DNA of 60,551 bases from Bacteroidota bacterium. Its GTDB lineage: Bacteria > Bacteroidota > Bacteroidia > Bacteroidales > F082. This document shows, piece by piece, positions 28,227 to 35,825 of this stretch. Where the stretch lies: positions 1 through 60,551 of the forward strand of contig JACNJS010000059.1 of the NCBI GenBank assembly GCA_014382445.1, given 5' to 3'. Every line of letters begins with the position of its first letter. Position 1 is the first letter of the stretch. The position numbers and the translations under genes were made by a program. The notes under the pieces were generated by a model, which saw nothing but the letters and a program-made list of their open reading frames with translations, made no database searches and had not been told where the DNA came from.

Positions 28227-30548
28227 ATGAAAAAAATTCTATTTTCTTTTTTAGTTATTGCTATTTCAGCCTATAGTCTATTAGCTCAGGTAAACCGTGC
28301 AATAGTTCTTGTTGAAATCGCAACCGGTACTGGTTGCCAATATTGCCCTGGTTCTGCTATGGGTTTAGATGATTTATATACAAATGGTGATCCTGTTGCT
28401 GGTATCGAATACCACAGTTACAACAGCGGTGATCCGTTTAATACTCCTGAAGCAGCCGCACGAAATTCTTATTATGGTGTAACGGGTTACCCTACTGCAC
28501 AATTTGATGGCGAATGGGCTCAATATGTAGGAGGAAGCAATACACAAACAATGTACCCTTCCTATTTGCCATTGGTAACTGCTCGTATGGCAATTCAATC
28601 AGAATTTACCGTTGAGATTTATGGTGACAACACCGGTAATAACTACAATATTACGGTTAGAGTTAACAAAGTCTCTACATATAGTGGATCAAATTTAAAG
28701 GTTCGTTTTGCACTAACCGAAACTGACATTCCATATAACTGGTATGGAATGACTACTATTGATTATACGGAAAGAATTATGGTTCCAGATGAAAACGGAA
28801 CAGCAGTATCTTTTACAAGCGGTAACGAAGTTGATGTAAACCTTAGTTTTGTATTTAATAGTACATGGGTTGATTCAAACTGTGAACTTATTGCCTGGAT
28901 ACAGGATGATGCTAACAAATATGTATTGCATTCAGAAAGCGTTATGCTATTAAATCTACAACCCGATGTTGCCACTGCTAATTTTAGCGCTAGTACTAAC
29001 ACAGTTTGTGAAGGTGGATCGGTACAGTTTACTGATTTGTCGGGAGGAGCTATTACATCATGGGACTGGACTTTTGAAGGGGGAACACCACCTACATCAA
29101 CTGATCAAAACCCAAGTGTAATTTATAACACTCAGGGTAACTATGATGTGACTCTTGAAGTTTCGGATGGAACAACAACCAGCACTTTGCTAAATGAAAA
29201 CATGATAGATGCAATAGTTGAACCAATCCAACCTGACACCCCCGTTGGAGAAATTGATGCCTGTAACAGTGGCACCTACTTATATACAACGCAGCCCGTT
29301 CCTTTTACTGATACCTATGTTTGGGAAGTAATACCCGCTGATGCGGGAACATTTAGCGGTAGTGGCACGGAGATAACATTTGAAGCTGATGGTAGTTGGA
29401 CAGGGGCCTATACTGTTTCTGTTAGGGCCGATAACAGCTGTGGTATCGGAACATGGTCGGCACCCTTAAACTGCACCCTTAATTATACTCCTTTGGTTTT
29501 TGAGCTTTCTGATGGCGGTGGGATTTGTGAAGGCAGTCCCGGGCTTGAGTTAACTCAGGATGGTTCAGAAACCGGCATAGACTATGATGTGTATCTTGAT
29601 GGCGTATATACAGGAAACAGTGTGTCAGGTACCGGCAATCCGTTAAGTTTTGGATTCCAAACAGATCCGGGTATATATACTGTATTTGGTTCTGCAGCTG
29701 TTTGCGAAACTCTAATGATGGGAACACCATGGATTTATTATATAGAAACTCCTGCTCAGCCATCTCCACCCGATGGCTCATCAGAAGTTTGTAATAATTC
29801 CACTTCAAATTATACAGTTTCATTAGTAGATTATGCCGACACAATTTACTGGGCTTTATCGCCAATAGATGCAGGTTTGGTTATTGGAGGATACTTTGAG
29901 GCAGATATTGAATGGGATCAAAATTTCGTTGGTTTAGCATATTTAAGCGCACAGGGTGCAAATGAATGCGGAGTTGGTCCTGTGTCAGATGAGATAGAAA
30001 TAACAGTAAGTCAAACACCTAATCCTGTAGTTTCAGGCCTTGCTTTGGTTTGTAATGATGAACAAGCCGATTATTCAGTTGAAGAAAATGCCGGAAGCAC
30101 ATATGTATGGGAAGTTGTTGGCGGTGACATTGTTGGCGGTTCTGGCACCAGTGAAATTTCGGTAATGTGGGGAGTTCCCGGTGTAGGTTCGGTTTTAGTT
30201 ACCGAAACCTCAGTTGATAACTGTGATGGATTATCTGATTTGTTTGAAGTTACTATCGACGACTGTATTGGAATAAATGAATCAATTATCAACAAAAATG
30301 TTCTTTTGTATCCAAATCCTGCTAGTACAAATATCGAAATTGAGTTCAATGAAAAAGCAGGTCAATCATACAAAATTGTTGTTTATAATAGTATTGGCAA
30401 GGTTATGACCGAAACCAGCGGGATTACATTTGGTAAAATGCAGAATGTTAAAATAGATGTGAGTAAATATCAGTCAGGTATTTATATCGTTAATCTGATG
30501 ACCGAGAGTGGGCTTAATATCAGTAATACATTTGAAAAGACAAAATAG
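28227..30548 (+). CDS. T9SS type A sorting-domain protein with Omp28-like and PKD domains
   Basis: 773 residues. Signal peptide KKILFSFLVIAISAYSLLAQ. An Omp28/thioredoxin-like domain follows, with VLVEIATGTGCQYCPGSAMGLDDL (a CxxC pair at about residues 37-40). A PKD domain lies near residues 250-325 (FSASTNTVCEGGSVQFTDLSGGAITSWDW). Further Ig-like modules (VWEVIPADAGTFSG, YWALSPIDAGLVIGG, YVWEVVGGDIVGGSGT) follow. The C-terminal type A sorting signal is LLYPNPASTNIEIEF..VVYNSIGKVM..YQSGIYIVNLMTES, ending in Lys. It is exported through the inner membrane by Sec and across the outer membrane by T9SS. The Cys pair could be redox-active. It is followed by a good terminator. Confidence 0.9.
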   Translation: MKKILFSFLVIAISAYSLLAQVNRAIVLVEIATGTGCQYCPGSAMGLDDLYTNGDPVAGIEYHSYNSGDPFNTPEAAARNSYYGVTGYPTAQFDGEWAQYVGGSNTQTMYPSYLPLVTARMAIQSEFTVEIYGDNTGNNYNITVRVNKVSTYSGSNLKVRFALTETDIPYNWYGMTTIDYTERIMVPDENGTAVSFTSGNEVDVNLSFVFNSTWVDSNCELIAWIQDDANKYVLHSESVMLLNLQPDVATANFSASTNTVCEGGSVQFTDLSGGAITSWDWTFEGGTPPTSTDQNPSVIYNTQGNYDVTLEVSDGTTTSTLLNENMIDAIVEPIQPDTPVGEIDACNSGTYLYTTQPVPFTDTYVWEVIPADAGTFSGSGTEITFEADGSWTGAYTVSVRADNSCGIGTWSAPLNCTLNYTPLVFELSDGGGICEGSPGLELTQDGSETGIDYDVYLDGVYTGNSVSGTGNPLSFGFQTDPGIYTVFGSAAVCETLMMGTPWIYYIETPAQPSPPDGSSEVCNNSTSNYTVSLVDYADTIYWALSPIDAGLVIGGYFEADIEWDQNFVGLAYLSAQGANECGVGPVSDEIEITVSQTPNPVVSGLALVCNDEQADYSVEENAGSTYVWEVVGGDIVGGSGTSEISVMWGVPGVGSVLVTETSVDNCDGLSDLFEVTIDDCIGINESIINKNVLLYPNPASTNIEIEFNEKAGQSYKIVVYNSIGKVMTETSGITFGKMQNVKIDVSKYQSGIYIVNLMTESGLNISNTFEKTK

Positions 30549-30580
30549 AGAGGTATTAACAAATAGTGTGATAATGAAGA

Positions 30581-30608
30581 GCCAATCCTTACCGGGGTTG
30601 GCTTTTTT
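30581..30608 (+). terminator. intrinsic terminator after the T9SS cargo gene
   Basis: GCCAATCC (30581-30588), a six-base loop, GGGTTGGC (30595-30602) with one G-U pair, then six T. It stands 33 bases after the stop codon. Confidence 0.88.
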
Positions 30609-30663
30609 AGGTATTAACGGTCAGGTTTAGTATATTTGGGAAAAATTAACGTGAATATATTGC

Positions 30664-32205
30664 ATGGGATATAAACGGATTTCAATAGTAATACCAACAG
30701 GTTATGAAGATGACCGGTTGAGAAAAAAAATAGAAAGGCTTCTTTTGATTAAGGATTTTACTTATTCAATTGAGAGCAAAAGCCTCGATGCACGCAAAAA
30801 AAATAATATTCATTGGGAAATGAGGATACTTGTTTCATCAGATGAATATAGCGATGACCTTAATGTCTCAAAACCGGAGCTGGAAATTCCATATAAGAAA
30901 CGAAACAAAAACGTTGTGGTTGTGGGAAGTGGACCAGCAGGTTTTTTTGCAGCAACGATACTTCAACAGGCCGGATTTAATACCACACTTATTGAAAGAG
31001 GTACAGATGTAAAGAAAAGAACAGAGGGAATTGAAGTGTTTGAGGCTACAGGCATTTTTAATCCTGTTAGTAATTATGCTATGGGAGAAGGAGGTGCCGG
31101 CACTTTTTCGGATGGCAAACTGACTTCCAGAAGTAGTAGGATATCAATTGAGAAGAAGTTTATTCTGGCAAGTTATGTTAATGCCGGTGCTCCTGATGAA
31201 ATCCAATACATGACCCATCCCCACCTTGGAAGTGATAATCTTAAAATAATTGTTGAAAACCTTAGAAAACAGTTTGTAAATATTGGAGGAACGGTACTTT
31301 TTGAAACCACTATGATCGACCTTAAAGTTGAAAACAATAAAGTATCACACATTGAAACTAATAAGGGAAATATTGATAGTGATTATTTCCTGGTTGCTCC
31401 CGGTCACTCGTCATATGATACTTACCGTATGTTGATGAAACGCAGCGTAGGTTTTCATACCAAGAACTTTGCCCTTGGCAGCCGCATGGAACATCATCAG
31501 GAGATAATAAATATGGCTCAGTGGGGCAGGAAAAGTATTTCGGGGGTTAAAGCAGCTGAATATCGGCTGACTTCAAAAGGAGATGGTAAGCAGCAGGTTT
31601 ACAGCTTTTGTATGTGCCCCGGTGGTGTAATTGTTCCGGCTATGGCAGTTGAGCAGGCAAATATTGTGAATGGTATGAGTAAGTATTTGCGGAATGAGAA
31701 ATTTGCTAATGCAGCCTGTGTTGCAACAATTAATCTTGGCGATTTGCTGAAAAGAGAAGTGTTGGCAGAAGAAACGCTTGATTGGATGGAAAATCTTGAA
31801 CGCAGTTTCTATGAGTTCTCCCTTGGTTATAAAGCACCCATGTGCAGCATCAGGGATTTCATTAATAAAAAAGTAACTAACACAGTATCAGAAACAAGCT
31901 ATCCATTAGGAATTATCCAGGCACCTTTATGGGAACTTCTACCTGATAATGTTGAAAAAGCTATCCGTGAAGGATTGAAAGATTTTATCAGAAAAATGAA
32001 AGGCTTTGAGACCGGTAACATTATGGGTCTGGAAAGCAAAACCTCAGCCCCGATTCAGGTAGAAAGGGAAAATGATGGGCGCTGCTCTGGTTTCGAAAAT
32101 TTGTATGTAATTGGCGAAGGAAGTGGTTATAGCGGAGGTATTATTTCAAGTGCTGCTGATGGAGTAAAAGCAGCTATGACCATCATATCAGGTGAGTATT
32201 CCTAA
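30664..32205 (+). CDS. FAD-dependent oxidoreductase (COG2509 type)
   Basis: 513 residues. An N-terminal ~80-residue domain (KRISIVIPTGYEDDRLRKKIERLL) precedes the Rossmann FAD site VVVVGSGPAGFFAATILQQAGFNTTLIERG at about residue 85. Family marks include AMGEGGAGTFSDGKLTSR, HPHLGSDNLKIIVENLRKQF, SFCMCPGGVIVPA and the C-terminal FAD closure YVIGEGSGYSGGIISSAADGVKAA. This is a widespread but uncharacterised dehydrogenase family. It ends ~30 bases before the promoter of the Fe-S/NifX cluster, whose own promoter makes co-transcription unlikely to be essential. Confidence 0.88.
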   Translation: MGYKRISIVIPTGYEDDRLRKKIERLLLIKDFTYSIESKSLDARKKNNIHWEMRILVSSDEYSDDLNVSKPELEIPYKKRNKNVVVVGSGPAGFFAATILQQAGFNTTLIERGTDVKKRTEGIEVFEATGIFNPVSNYAMGEGGAGTFSDGKLTSRSSRISIEKKFILASYVNAGAPDEIQYMTHPHLGSDNLKIIVENLRKQFVNIGGTVLFETTMIDLKVENNKVSHIETNKGNIDSDYFLVAPGHSSYDTYRMLMKRSVGFHTKNFALGSRMEHHQEIINMAQWGRKSISGVKAAEYRLTSKGDGKQQVYSFCMCPGGVIVPAMAVEQANIVNGMSKYLRNEKFANAACVATINLGDLLKREVLAEETLDWMENLERSFYEFSLGYKAPMCSIRDFINKKVTNTVSETSYPLGIIQAPLWELLPDNVEKAIREGLKDFIRKMKGFETGNIMGLESKTSAPIQVERENDGRCSGFENLYVIGEGSGYSGGIISSAADGVKAAMTIISGEYS

Positions 32206-32232
32206 TTTGTTTAAAAATAATCGATAATTCAC

Positions 32233-32263
32233 TTGCATAATGAACATATGTTCATTATCTTTG
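32233..32263 (+). promoter_or_regulatory. promoter of the Fe-S/NifX cluster
   Basis: TTG (32233-32235), a 20-base spacer, and TATCTTTG (32256-32263) match the Bacteroidota -33/-7 pattern closely. The expected start site lies near 32270, giving a leader of about 40 bases before the ATG at 32309. Confidence 0.75.
32237..32258. promoter_or_regulatory. perfect 22-bp palindrome, probable repressor operator
   Basis: The half-site ATAATGAACAT is followed directly by its exact complement, giving a 22-bp perfect palindrome with core TGAACATATGTTCA. It fills the spacer between the -33 and -7 boxes and overlaps the first bases of the -7 box, so a bound dimer would block RNA polymerase. No candidate regulator gene lies beside it. 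Confidence 0.8.
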
Positions 32264-32308
32264 CGGTCTGATTTATTAATTAAATATTTTAAACTAAAAA
32301 ATAAAATT

Positions 32309-32512
32309 ATGAGTATATTAGGAAGCGGAAAAGGGCTTGGGCTTGGAGGTGGCCGGGGTCGAAACAAAGGTGGTGCATTTGGCGTTGGCGGTTATTGCGT
32401 TTGCGCTAAATGTGGAGAAAAGCTACCTCATCAGCAAGGTATAAAATGCACTACAATTAAATGTCCTGCGTGTGGAACAACAATGATAAGAGAAGAATTG
32501 CTTAAGAAATAA
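32309..32512 (+). CDS. small Gly-rich, four-Cys zinc-ribbon or Fe-S protein
   Basis: 67 residues. The first third is glycine- and arginine-rich (MSILGSGKGLGLGGGRGRNKGG). The second half has Cys pairs CVCAKCG and CPACG plus two further Cys, spaced like a rubredoxin or zinc ribbon. I recall similar small proteins beside NifX and Mrp-type ATPase genes in anaerobes, but no function is established. The ATG at 32309 follows the mapped promoter with a sensible leader; a longer frame from 32240 would start inside the operator. It is six bases from the ATPase gene, so it is the first gene of the operon. Confidence 0.75.
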   Translation: MSILGSGKGLGLGGGRGRNKGGAFGVGGYCVCAKCGEKLPHQQGIKCTTIKCPACGTTMIREELLKK

Positions 32513-32517
32513 TGTGA

Positions 32518-33384
32518 ATGAAAATAGCAATCGCCAGCGGTAAAGGAGGGACAGGAAAAACAACCCTCTCAACAAATTTTGCCGCATATTTGTCAGAGTT
32601 CGGAGATGTAGTGCTATGTGATCTGGATGTAGAGGAGCCAAATTCCGGCTTGTTCATTAAAGGCGACATTGTGCATCGTGAAAAAAAGTTTAAAATGATT
32701 CCGCAATGGAATGAAGATACTTGTACTCTTTGCGGAAATTGCCAGAAATCATGTAACTTTCATGCAGTTATACAGCTGGGTCCTAATATCATGGTGTTTC
32801 CGGAACTGTGCCATAGCTGTTATGCTTGCTCCGAATTATGCCCCACATCATCATTACCGATGGTAAACAAAAAGATAGGTCAATTAACACATTATCAAAA
32901 AGATAACCTTAATTTTATAGAGAGCAGGCTGGATATAGGAGAAGAACAGGCTGTTCCTCTTATTGCTCAAACCAATAAATTCGTTGATGATAATTTTTCG
33001 GATTTCATAATTAAATTATTTGATTCTCCTCCCGGAACATCATGTCCGGTAATTGAAGTAACAAAGGATGCAGATTTTGTAATACTTGTTACTGAGCCCA
33101 CACCTTTTGGCCTCCACGACCTTAAACTAGCTGTTGAAACAATGAAGGAACTCAGGAAAAACTTTGGCGTAGTTGTAAATCGGTACGGTATAGGAAACGA
33201 TGATGTTATAGCATATTGTGAAAAGGAAAGTATTCCTCTTTTGGCAAAAATACCCAACAGCAGGCAGATAGCAGAACTCTATTCGTCAGGTAATCTGATA
33301 TATAAGGAGTTTCCTGAAGTAAAGCAACAATTGGAAAATATCAAAAACTTCATAATGAATCAAATACAGCAGCCAACAGTATGA
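32518..33384 (+). CDS. MinD/Mrp-superfamily P-loop ATPase with inserted two-cluster ferredoxin domain
   Basis: 288 residues. The deviant Walker A is ASGKGGTGKT (residues 6-15) and the switch I Asp is in CDLDVEEPN (34-42). A 2x[4Fe-4S] ferredoxin domain is inserted at ~60-115, with Cys 69, 72, 75, 79 and 98, 101, 104, 108. Switch II is DSPPGTSCP (~169). The nucleotide-specific region VTEPTPFGLHDLKLAVE and VVNRYGIGNDD follow. These proteins are related to Mrp/NBP35 Fe-S carriers and normally occur as adjacent pairs with NifX-like proteins. The exact job is unknown, probably assembly or delivery of a metal cluster. It overlaps the next gene by four bases (ATGA). Confidence 0.9.
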   Translation: MKIAIASGKGGTGKTTLSTNFAAYLSEFGDVVLCDLDVEEPNSGLFIKGDIVHREKKFKMIPQWNEDTCTLCGNCQKSCNFHAVIQLGPNIMVFPELCHSCYACSELCPTSSLPMVNKKIGQLTHYQKDNLNFIESRLDIGEEQAVPLIAQTNKFVDDNFSDFIIKLFDSPPGTSCPVIEVTKDADFVILVTEPTPFGLHDLKLAVETMKELRKNFGVVVNRYGIGNDDVIAYCEKESIPLLAKIPNSRQIAELYSSGNLIYKEFPEVKQQLENIKNFIMNQIQQPTV

Positions 33385-33884
33385 AGGAAATTGTAGTTAT
33401 CTCAGGAAAAGGAGGCACAGGTAAAACATCACTTACAGCATCGTTTGCCGTGCTTGTTGCTAAAGTTAAAAACGAAGCAAAGGAAATTGCTGAAGATGAG
33501 TTTAAGGACTATGTAATTGTTGACGGCTCACCCGGTGTTGGTTGTCCGGTGGTTTCATCACTTTCAGGAGCTAAATTCGTGGTACTTGTGACCGAACCTT
33601 CTGTATCAGGATTTCATGATTTAAAGAGGGTATATGAACTTGTTAAGAAATTTAATATCAAAACCGGATGTATAATCAATAAATACGATATCAATAAAAA
33701 AATAACTTCAGAAATAAAAGAATATCTAATTAAAGAAAACATTGTCCATATATCTAATCTGCCATATGATGAGGATTTCACAAAAGCGATGACCAACGGC
33801 CAAACCATTGTTGAATATTCAAGTGGCCGGTTAAAGGAATTAGTTACAGATAGTTGGAATACCATATTAAAAAACGTATCATAA
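33381..33884 (+). CDS. second MinD/Mrp-type ATPase with large internal in-frame deletion
   Basis: 167 residues. Walker A VISGKGGTGKTS is intact at residues 7-16 and switch II is DGSPGVGCP at ~48. The neighbouring ATPase has about 122 more residues between these points. The whole switch I strand and all eight ferredoxin cysteines are missing. The join lies near VLVAK/VKNEAKEIAEDE. The rest (VTEPSVSGFHDLKRVYELVKKF, CIINKYDIN) is normal. Frame and stop are intact, so it is either a shortened working partner or a relic. Without switch I it is unlikely to be a normal ATPase. It starts inside the stop of the first ATPase gene. Confidence 0.8.
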   Translation: MKEIVVISGKGGTGKTSLTASFAVLVAKVKNEAKEIAEDEFKDYVIVDGSPGVGCPVVSSLSGAKFVVLVTEPSVSGFHDLKRVYELVKKFNIKTGCIINKYDINKKITSEIKEYLIKENIVHISNLPYDEDFTKAMTNGQTIVEYSSGRLKELVTDSWNTILKNVS

Positions 33885-33896
33885 AAAAAAAGAATA

Positions 33897-34235
33897 ATGA
33901 AAATAGCATTTACAACAAAAGGAACAAATTGGGATTCGGAAATGGACCCAAGATTTGGAAGAACTGAATACTTTGTATTTTATGACGAAACTAAAAAGGA
34001 GGTTACCAGTTACGATAACAGGGATACCGGAAATGATGCTCACGGTGCCGGACCAAAAACAGCGCAAAAATTATTTGAACTAAAAGCTGATGTACTGATA
34101 ACTGGAAACGGTCCGGGAGGCAATGCCGCAGCAGTAATGAACAAAACAGGTATTACTACATATGTTGGGGCAGGCGAAATGACCGTTAAACAAGCATATG
34201 CTGCTTTTATAAAAGGCGACCTCAAAAAAGTATAA
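33897..34235 (+). CDS. NifX/NifB-family FeMo-cofactor-binding-like protein
   Basis: 112 residues forming one dinitrogenase iron-molybdenum cofactor-type domain (ribonuclease H-like fold). The start KIAFTTKGTNWDSEMDPRFGRTEYFVFYD and the GAGPKTAQKLFELKADVLITGNGPGGNAAAVMN segment are family marks. The protein has no cysteine. Stand-alone members of this family carry or insert metal-sulfur clusters, but none outside nitrogen fixation is well defined. It is 12 bases from the shortened ATPase and belongs to the same operon. Confidence 0.88.
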   Translation: MKIAFTTKGTNWDSEMDPRFGRTEYFVFYDETKKEVTSYDNRDTGNDAHGAGPKTAQKLFELKADVLITGNGPGGNAAAVMNKTGITTYVGAGEMTVKQAYAAFIKGDLKKV

Positions 34236-34549
34236 TGGCTCAATCTGATTGTTGTTCGGATTCCTGATGAGTGGCAAAAACTAATTGAGACTACTTTAGA
34301 TAGTGAAACAATCAGAAAATCGTATGATTAATACATCTGGTAAAATAATTTAACCATTTTAAATAATAATTAAAATAAGTGTAACTAATCAGTGTCACGA
34401 CCGAAAAATCAATAAATAAATAAGTATGTTTATAAACCTACCACTGCACCCCTTCAAGCAGGGGATTATAGGTATTTATTTCTTGTTATTCCTCAATTGA
34501 AACCTTTTATTGACAACACTGCTTAGTTACAAATAAGTAAATTGTAAAT
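34236..34549. other. gene-poor stretch with an open-frame fragment and a hairpin
   Basis: 314 bases. Immediately after the NifX-like stop, ATG at 34234 opens only a 10-residue frame (MAQSDCCSDS). A second frame reads LIVVRIPDEWQKLIETTLD and then stops at about 34330 with no start codon, as if it were the end of a lost gene. CCCCT/AGGGG near 34450 forms a short hairpin nested in flanking complementary bases. No promoter was seen. Confidence 0.4.
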
Positions 34550-34936
34550 ATGAAATTAGAACATATAGCACTTACGATAAATTCTCAGAAAGAAATTAAG
34601 GAGTTTTATCAGGGTATCCTCCAAATGGAGTTAGTAAAAACATTTACTTTAAATGCTGAGCTTTCTAAAGCTATTTTTAAGGCTGATTCCGATGTTCCAG
34701 TTTATATAGTAAAGAATGATAGTTTTATTTTGGAGATATTTGTTAGTGATGAGAAAAAATATCATAGTTTCGGTCATATTTGCATTTCTGTAATTAATAG
34801 GGAGTTAATAATGAAAAAAGCAGTTGATAAAAATTATCCTATAATTAAAATAGAAAGGGAGTACGGCGATTTAGTTTTTGTACATGATTTAAATGGTAAT
34901 ATGTTTGAGATTAAAGAATTTATGCTTGACAATTAA
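34550..34936 (+). CDS. VOC/glyoxalase-superfamily protein
   Basis: 128 residues in one vicinal-oxygen-chelate domain made of two beta-alpha-beta-beta-beta units: KLEHIALTINSQKEIKEFYQGILQMEL, FILEIFVSDEKKYHSFGHICISV and DLVFVHDLNGNMFEIKEFM. His5 and the later His and Glu are in metal-ligand positions typical of the fold. Substrate unknown. The stop overlaps the next frame's ATG by one base. It interrupts what otherwise looks like a NifX-type accessory cluster. Confidence 0.85.
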   Translation: MKLEHIALTINSQKEIKEFYQGILQMELVKTFTLNAELSKAIFKADSDVPVYIVKNDSFILEIFVSDEKKYHSFGHICISVINRELIMKKAVDKNYPIIKIEREYGDLVFVHDLNGNMFEIKEFMLDN

Positions 34937-35192
34937 TGATTTGTTTATGGAAATTAAATTTGAAAGCTAAAGGAGTTAAAGTCTTGGTGTCAATGCAGTT
35001 TGGAAAAAACGCAAAGATTATAAACGAACATTTTATTCCGATAATAATTTACTCAGATCAACCTGAACAAGTTATTGATGCATTGAATCATCATCTGCAT
35101 TGGATATCTGATGAACTTAAAAAAATATTTCTTCAAATTTTAAACTAACTATAATAAAATCAGGAATACTTAAAACCGCAGTTAAGAAATAG
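34936..35192 (+). pseudogene. frameshifted C-terminal remnant of a NifX-cluster protein
   Basis: The frame from 34936 reads KAKGVKVLVSMQFGKNAKI, then INEHFIPIIIYSDQPEQ, then VIDALNHHLHWISDELKK, and stops at 35146-35148. If one shifts frame at the run of seven A (35119-35125), it continues as SNFKLTIIKSG then ILKTAVKK and ends at 35190-35192. I recall this combined C-terminal pattern from NifX-type accessory proteins of Bacteroidota; that recollection is the weaker part. The N-terminal half is missing. So the gene is both truncated and frameshifted. A sequencing error in the A-run could explain only the second point. Confidence 0.6.
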
Positions 35193-35199
35193 ATATCAA

Positions 35200-35369
35200 A
35201 TGAAAAAAGACAGTATTTTTCCTGTTAAAGGCAAAATGCTATATTATTGCCAGCCACAAAAGTTGCCGAGGATGATATCATACTGAAAGCCTCAAAAACT
35301 ACTGAATTAGAATATAAACAGAACCCTTCAGAATTCCCGCCTGCCTCAGGTTGGAATCCTAAAGAGTAA
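35200..35369 (+). pseudogene. decayed small gene read in two frames
   Basis: The frame from ATG 35200 gives MKKDSIFPVKGKMLYYC then stops at 35284-35286. A second frame gives LLPATKVAEDDIILKASK then TTELEYKQNPSEFPPASG and WNPKE before the stop at 35367-35369. The two pieces join into one plausible ~55-residue protein if a small indel near 35240-35255 is undone. I do not recognise the protein. It follows another frameshifted gene, so the whole 34.9-35.4 kb stretch looks degenerate. Confidence 0.5.
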
Positions 35370-35419
35370 TGTAAAGGTTAGCCATCATAAATGCTTTTGC
35401 TAACCTGCTGTAGTTACTG

Positions 35420-35620
35420 CTATTCCTCAATTACTTCTCCCTCGTCCTCTAATATTATCAGAGAATCAGGCTCTAATATAATAACTGAATCAGGTACAGC
35501 AATATTAATACTATCCTCAGTAATTACTTCTTCCTCAACCACTTTGGGTTGTGGATTTAAACATCCTGAAAACATAAAAAATCCTACAATTGCCAAGCTT
35601 AATACTAATAATTTTTTCAT
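35420..35620 (-). CDS. small acidic lipoprotein
   Basis: 66 residues. Lipoprotein signal LLVLSLAIVGFFMFSGC with a lipobox Cys at residue ~19. The mature part is about 47 residues, very acidic and imperfectly repetitive: VVEEEVITEDSINIAVPDSVIILEPDSLIILEDEGEVIEE, where DSxII(L)E units recur. The start at 35620 gives a normal signal; the longer frame does not. Unknown role, outer or inner membrane. It lies alone and is transcribed against the decayed cluster. Confidence 0.7.
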   Translation of the reverse strand: MKKLLVLSLAIVGFFMFSGCLNPQPKVVEEEVITEDSINIAVPDSVIILEPDSLIILEDEGEVIEE

Positions 35621-35825
35621 TTGTATGGTTTTTAGTTTGATTATGGTTGCAAATATAAACAACTGTTTTGTTAATTTCAACAAAATAAACAACTATCTCT
35701 GTCTTTTCTATCTAAAAACGGAAATGATTATAAGTTGTCGGGAACAGCCAAAATATATCATTATCGAAGCGATACATTATTTATTGACCACACTGTTTCG
35801 TTCGATGCTTTTAAAATTCACTAAA

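Noticed and set aside
32237-32258. Palindrome as a transcription terminator for the flavoprotein gene
   Set aside because: AT-rich stem with no loop and no T-run; its place between promoter boxes fits an operator far better.
32518-33884. ParA or MinD partition/division proteins
   Set aside because: The ferredoxin insert in the first ATPase and the NifX-like neighbour indicate the Fe-S branch; no ParB, MinC or MinE gene is nearby.
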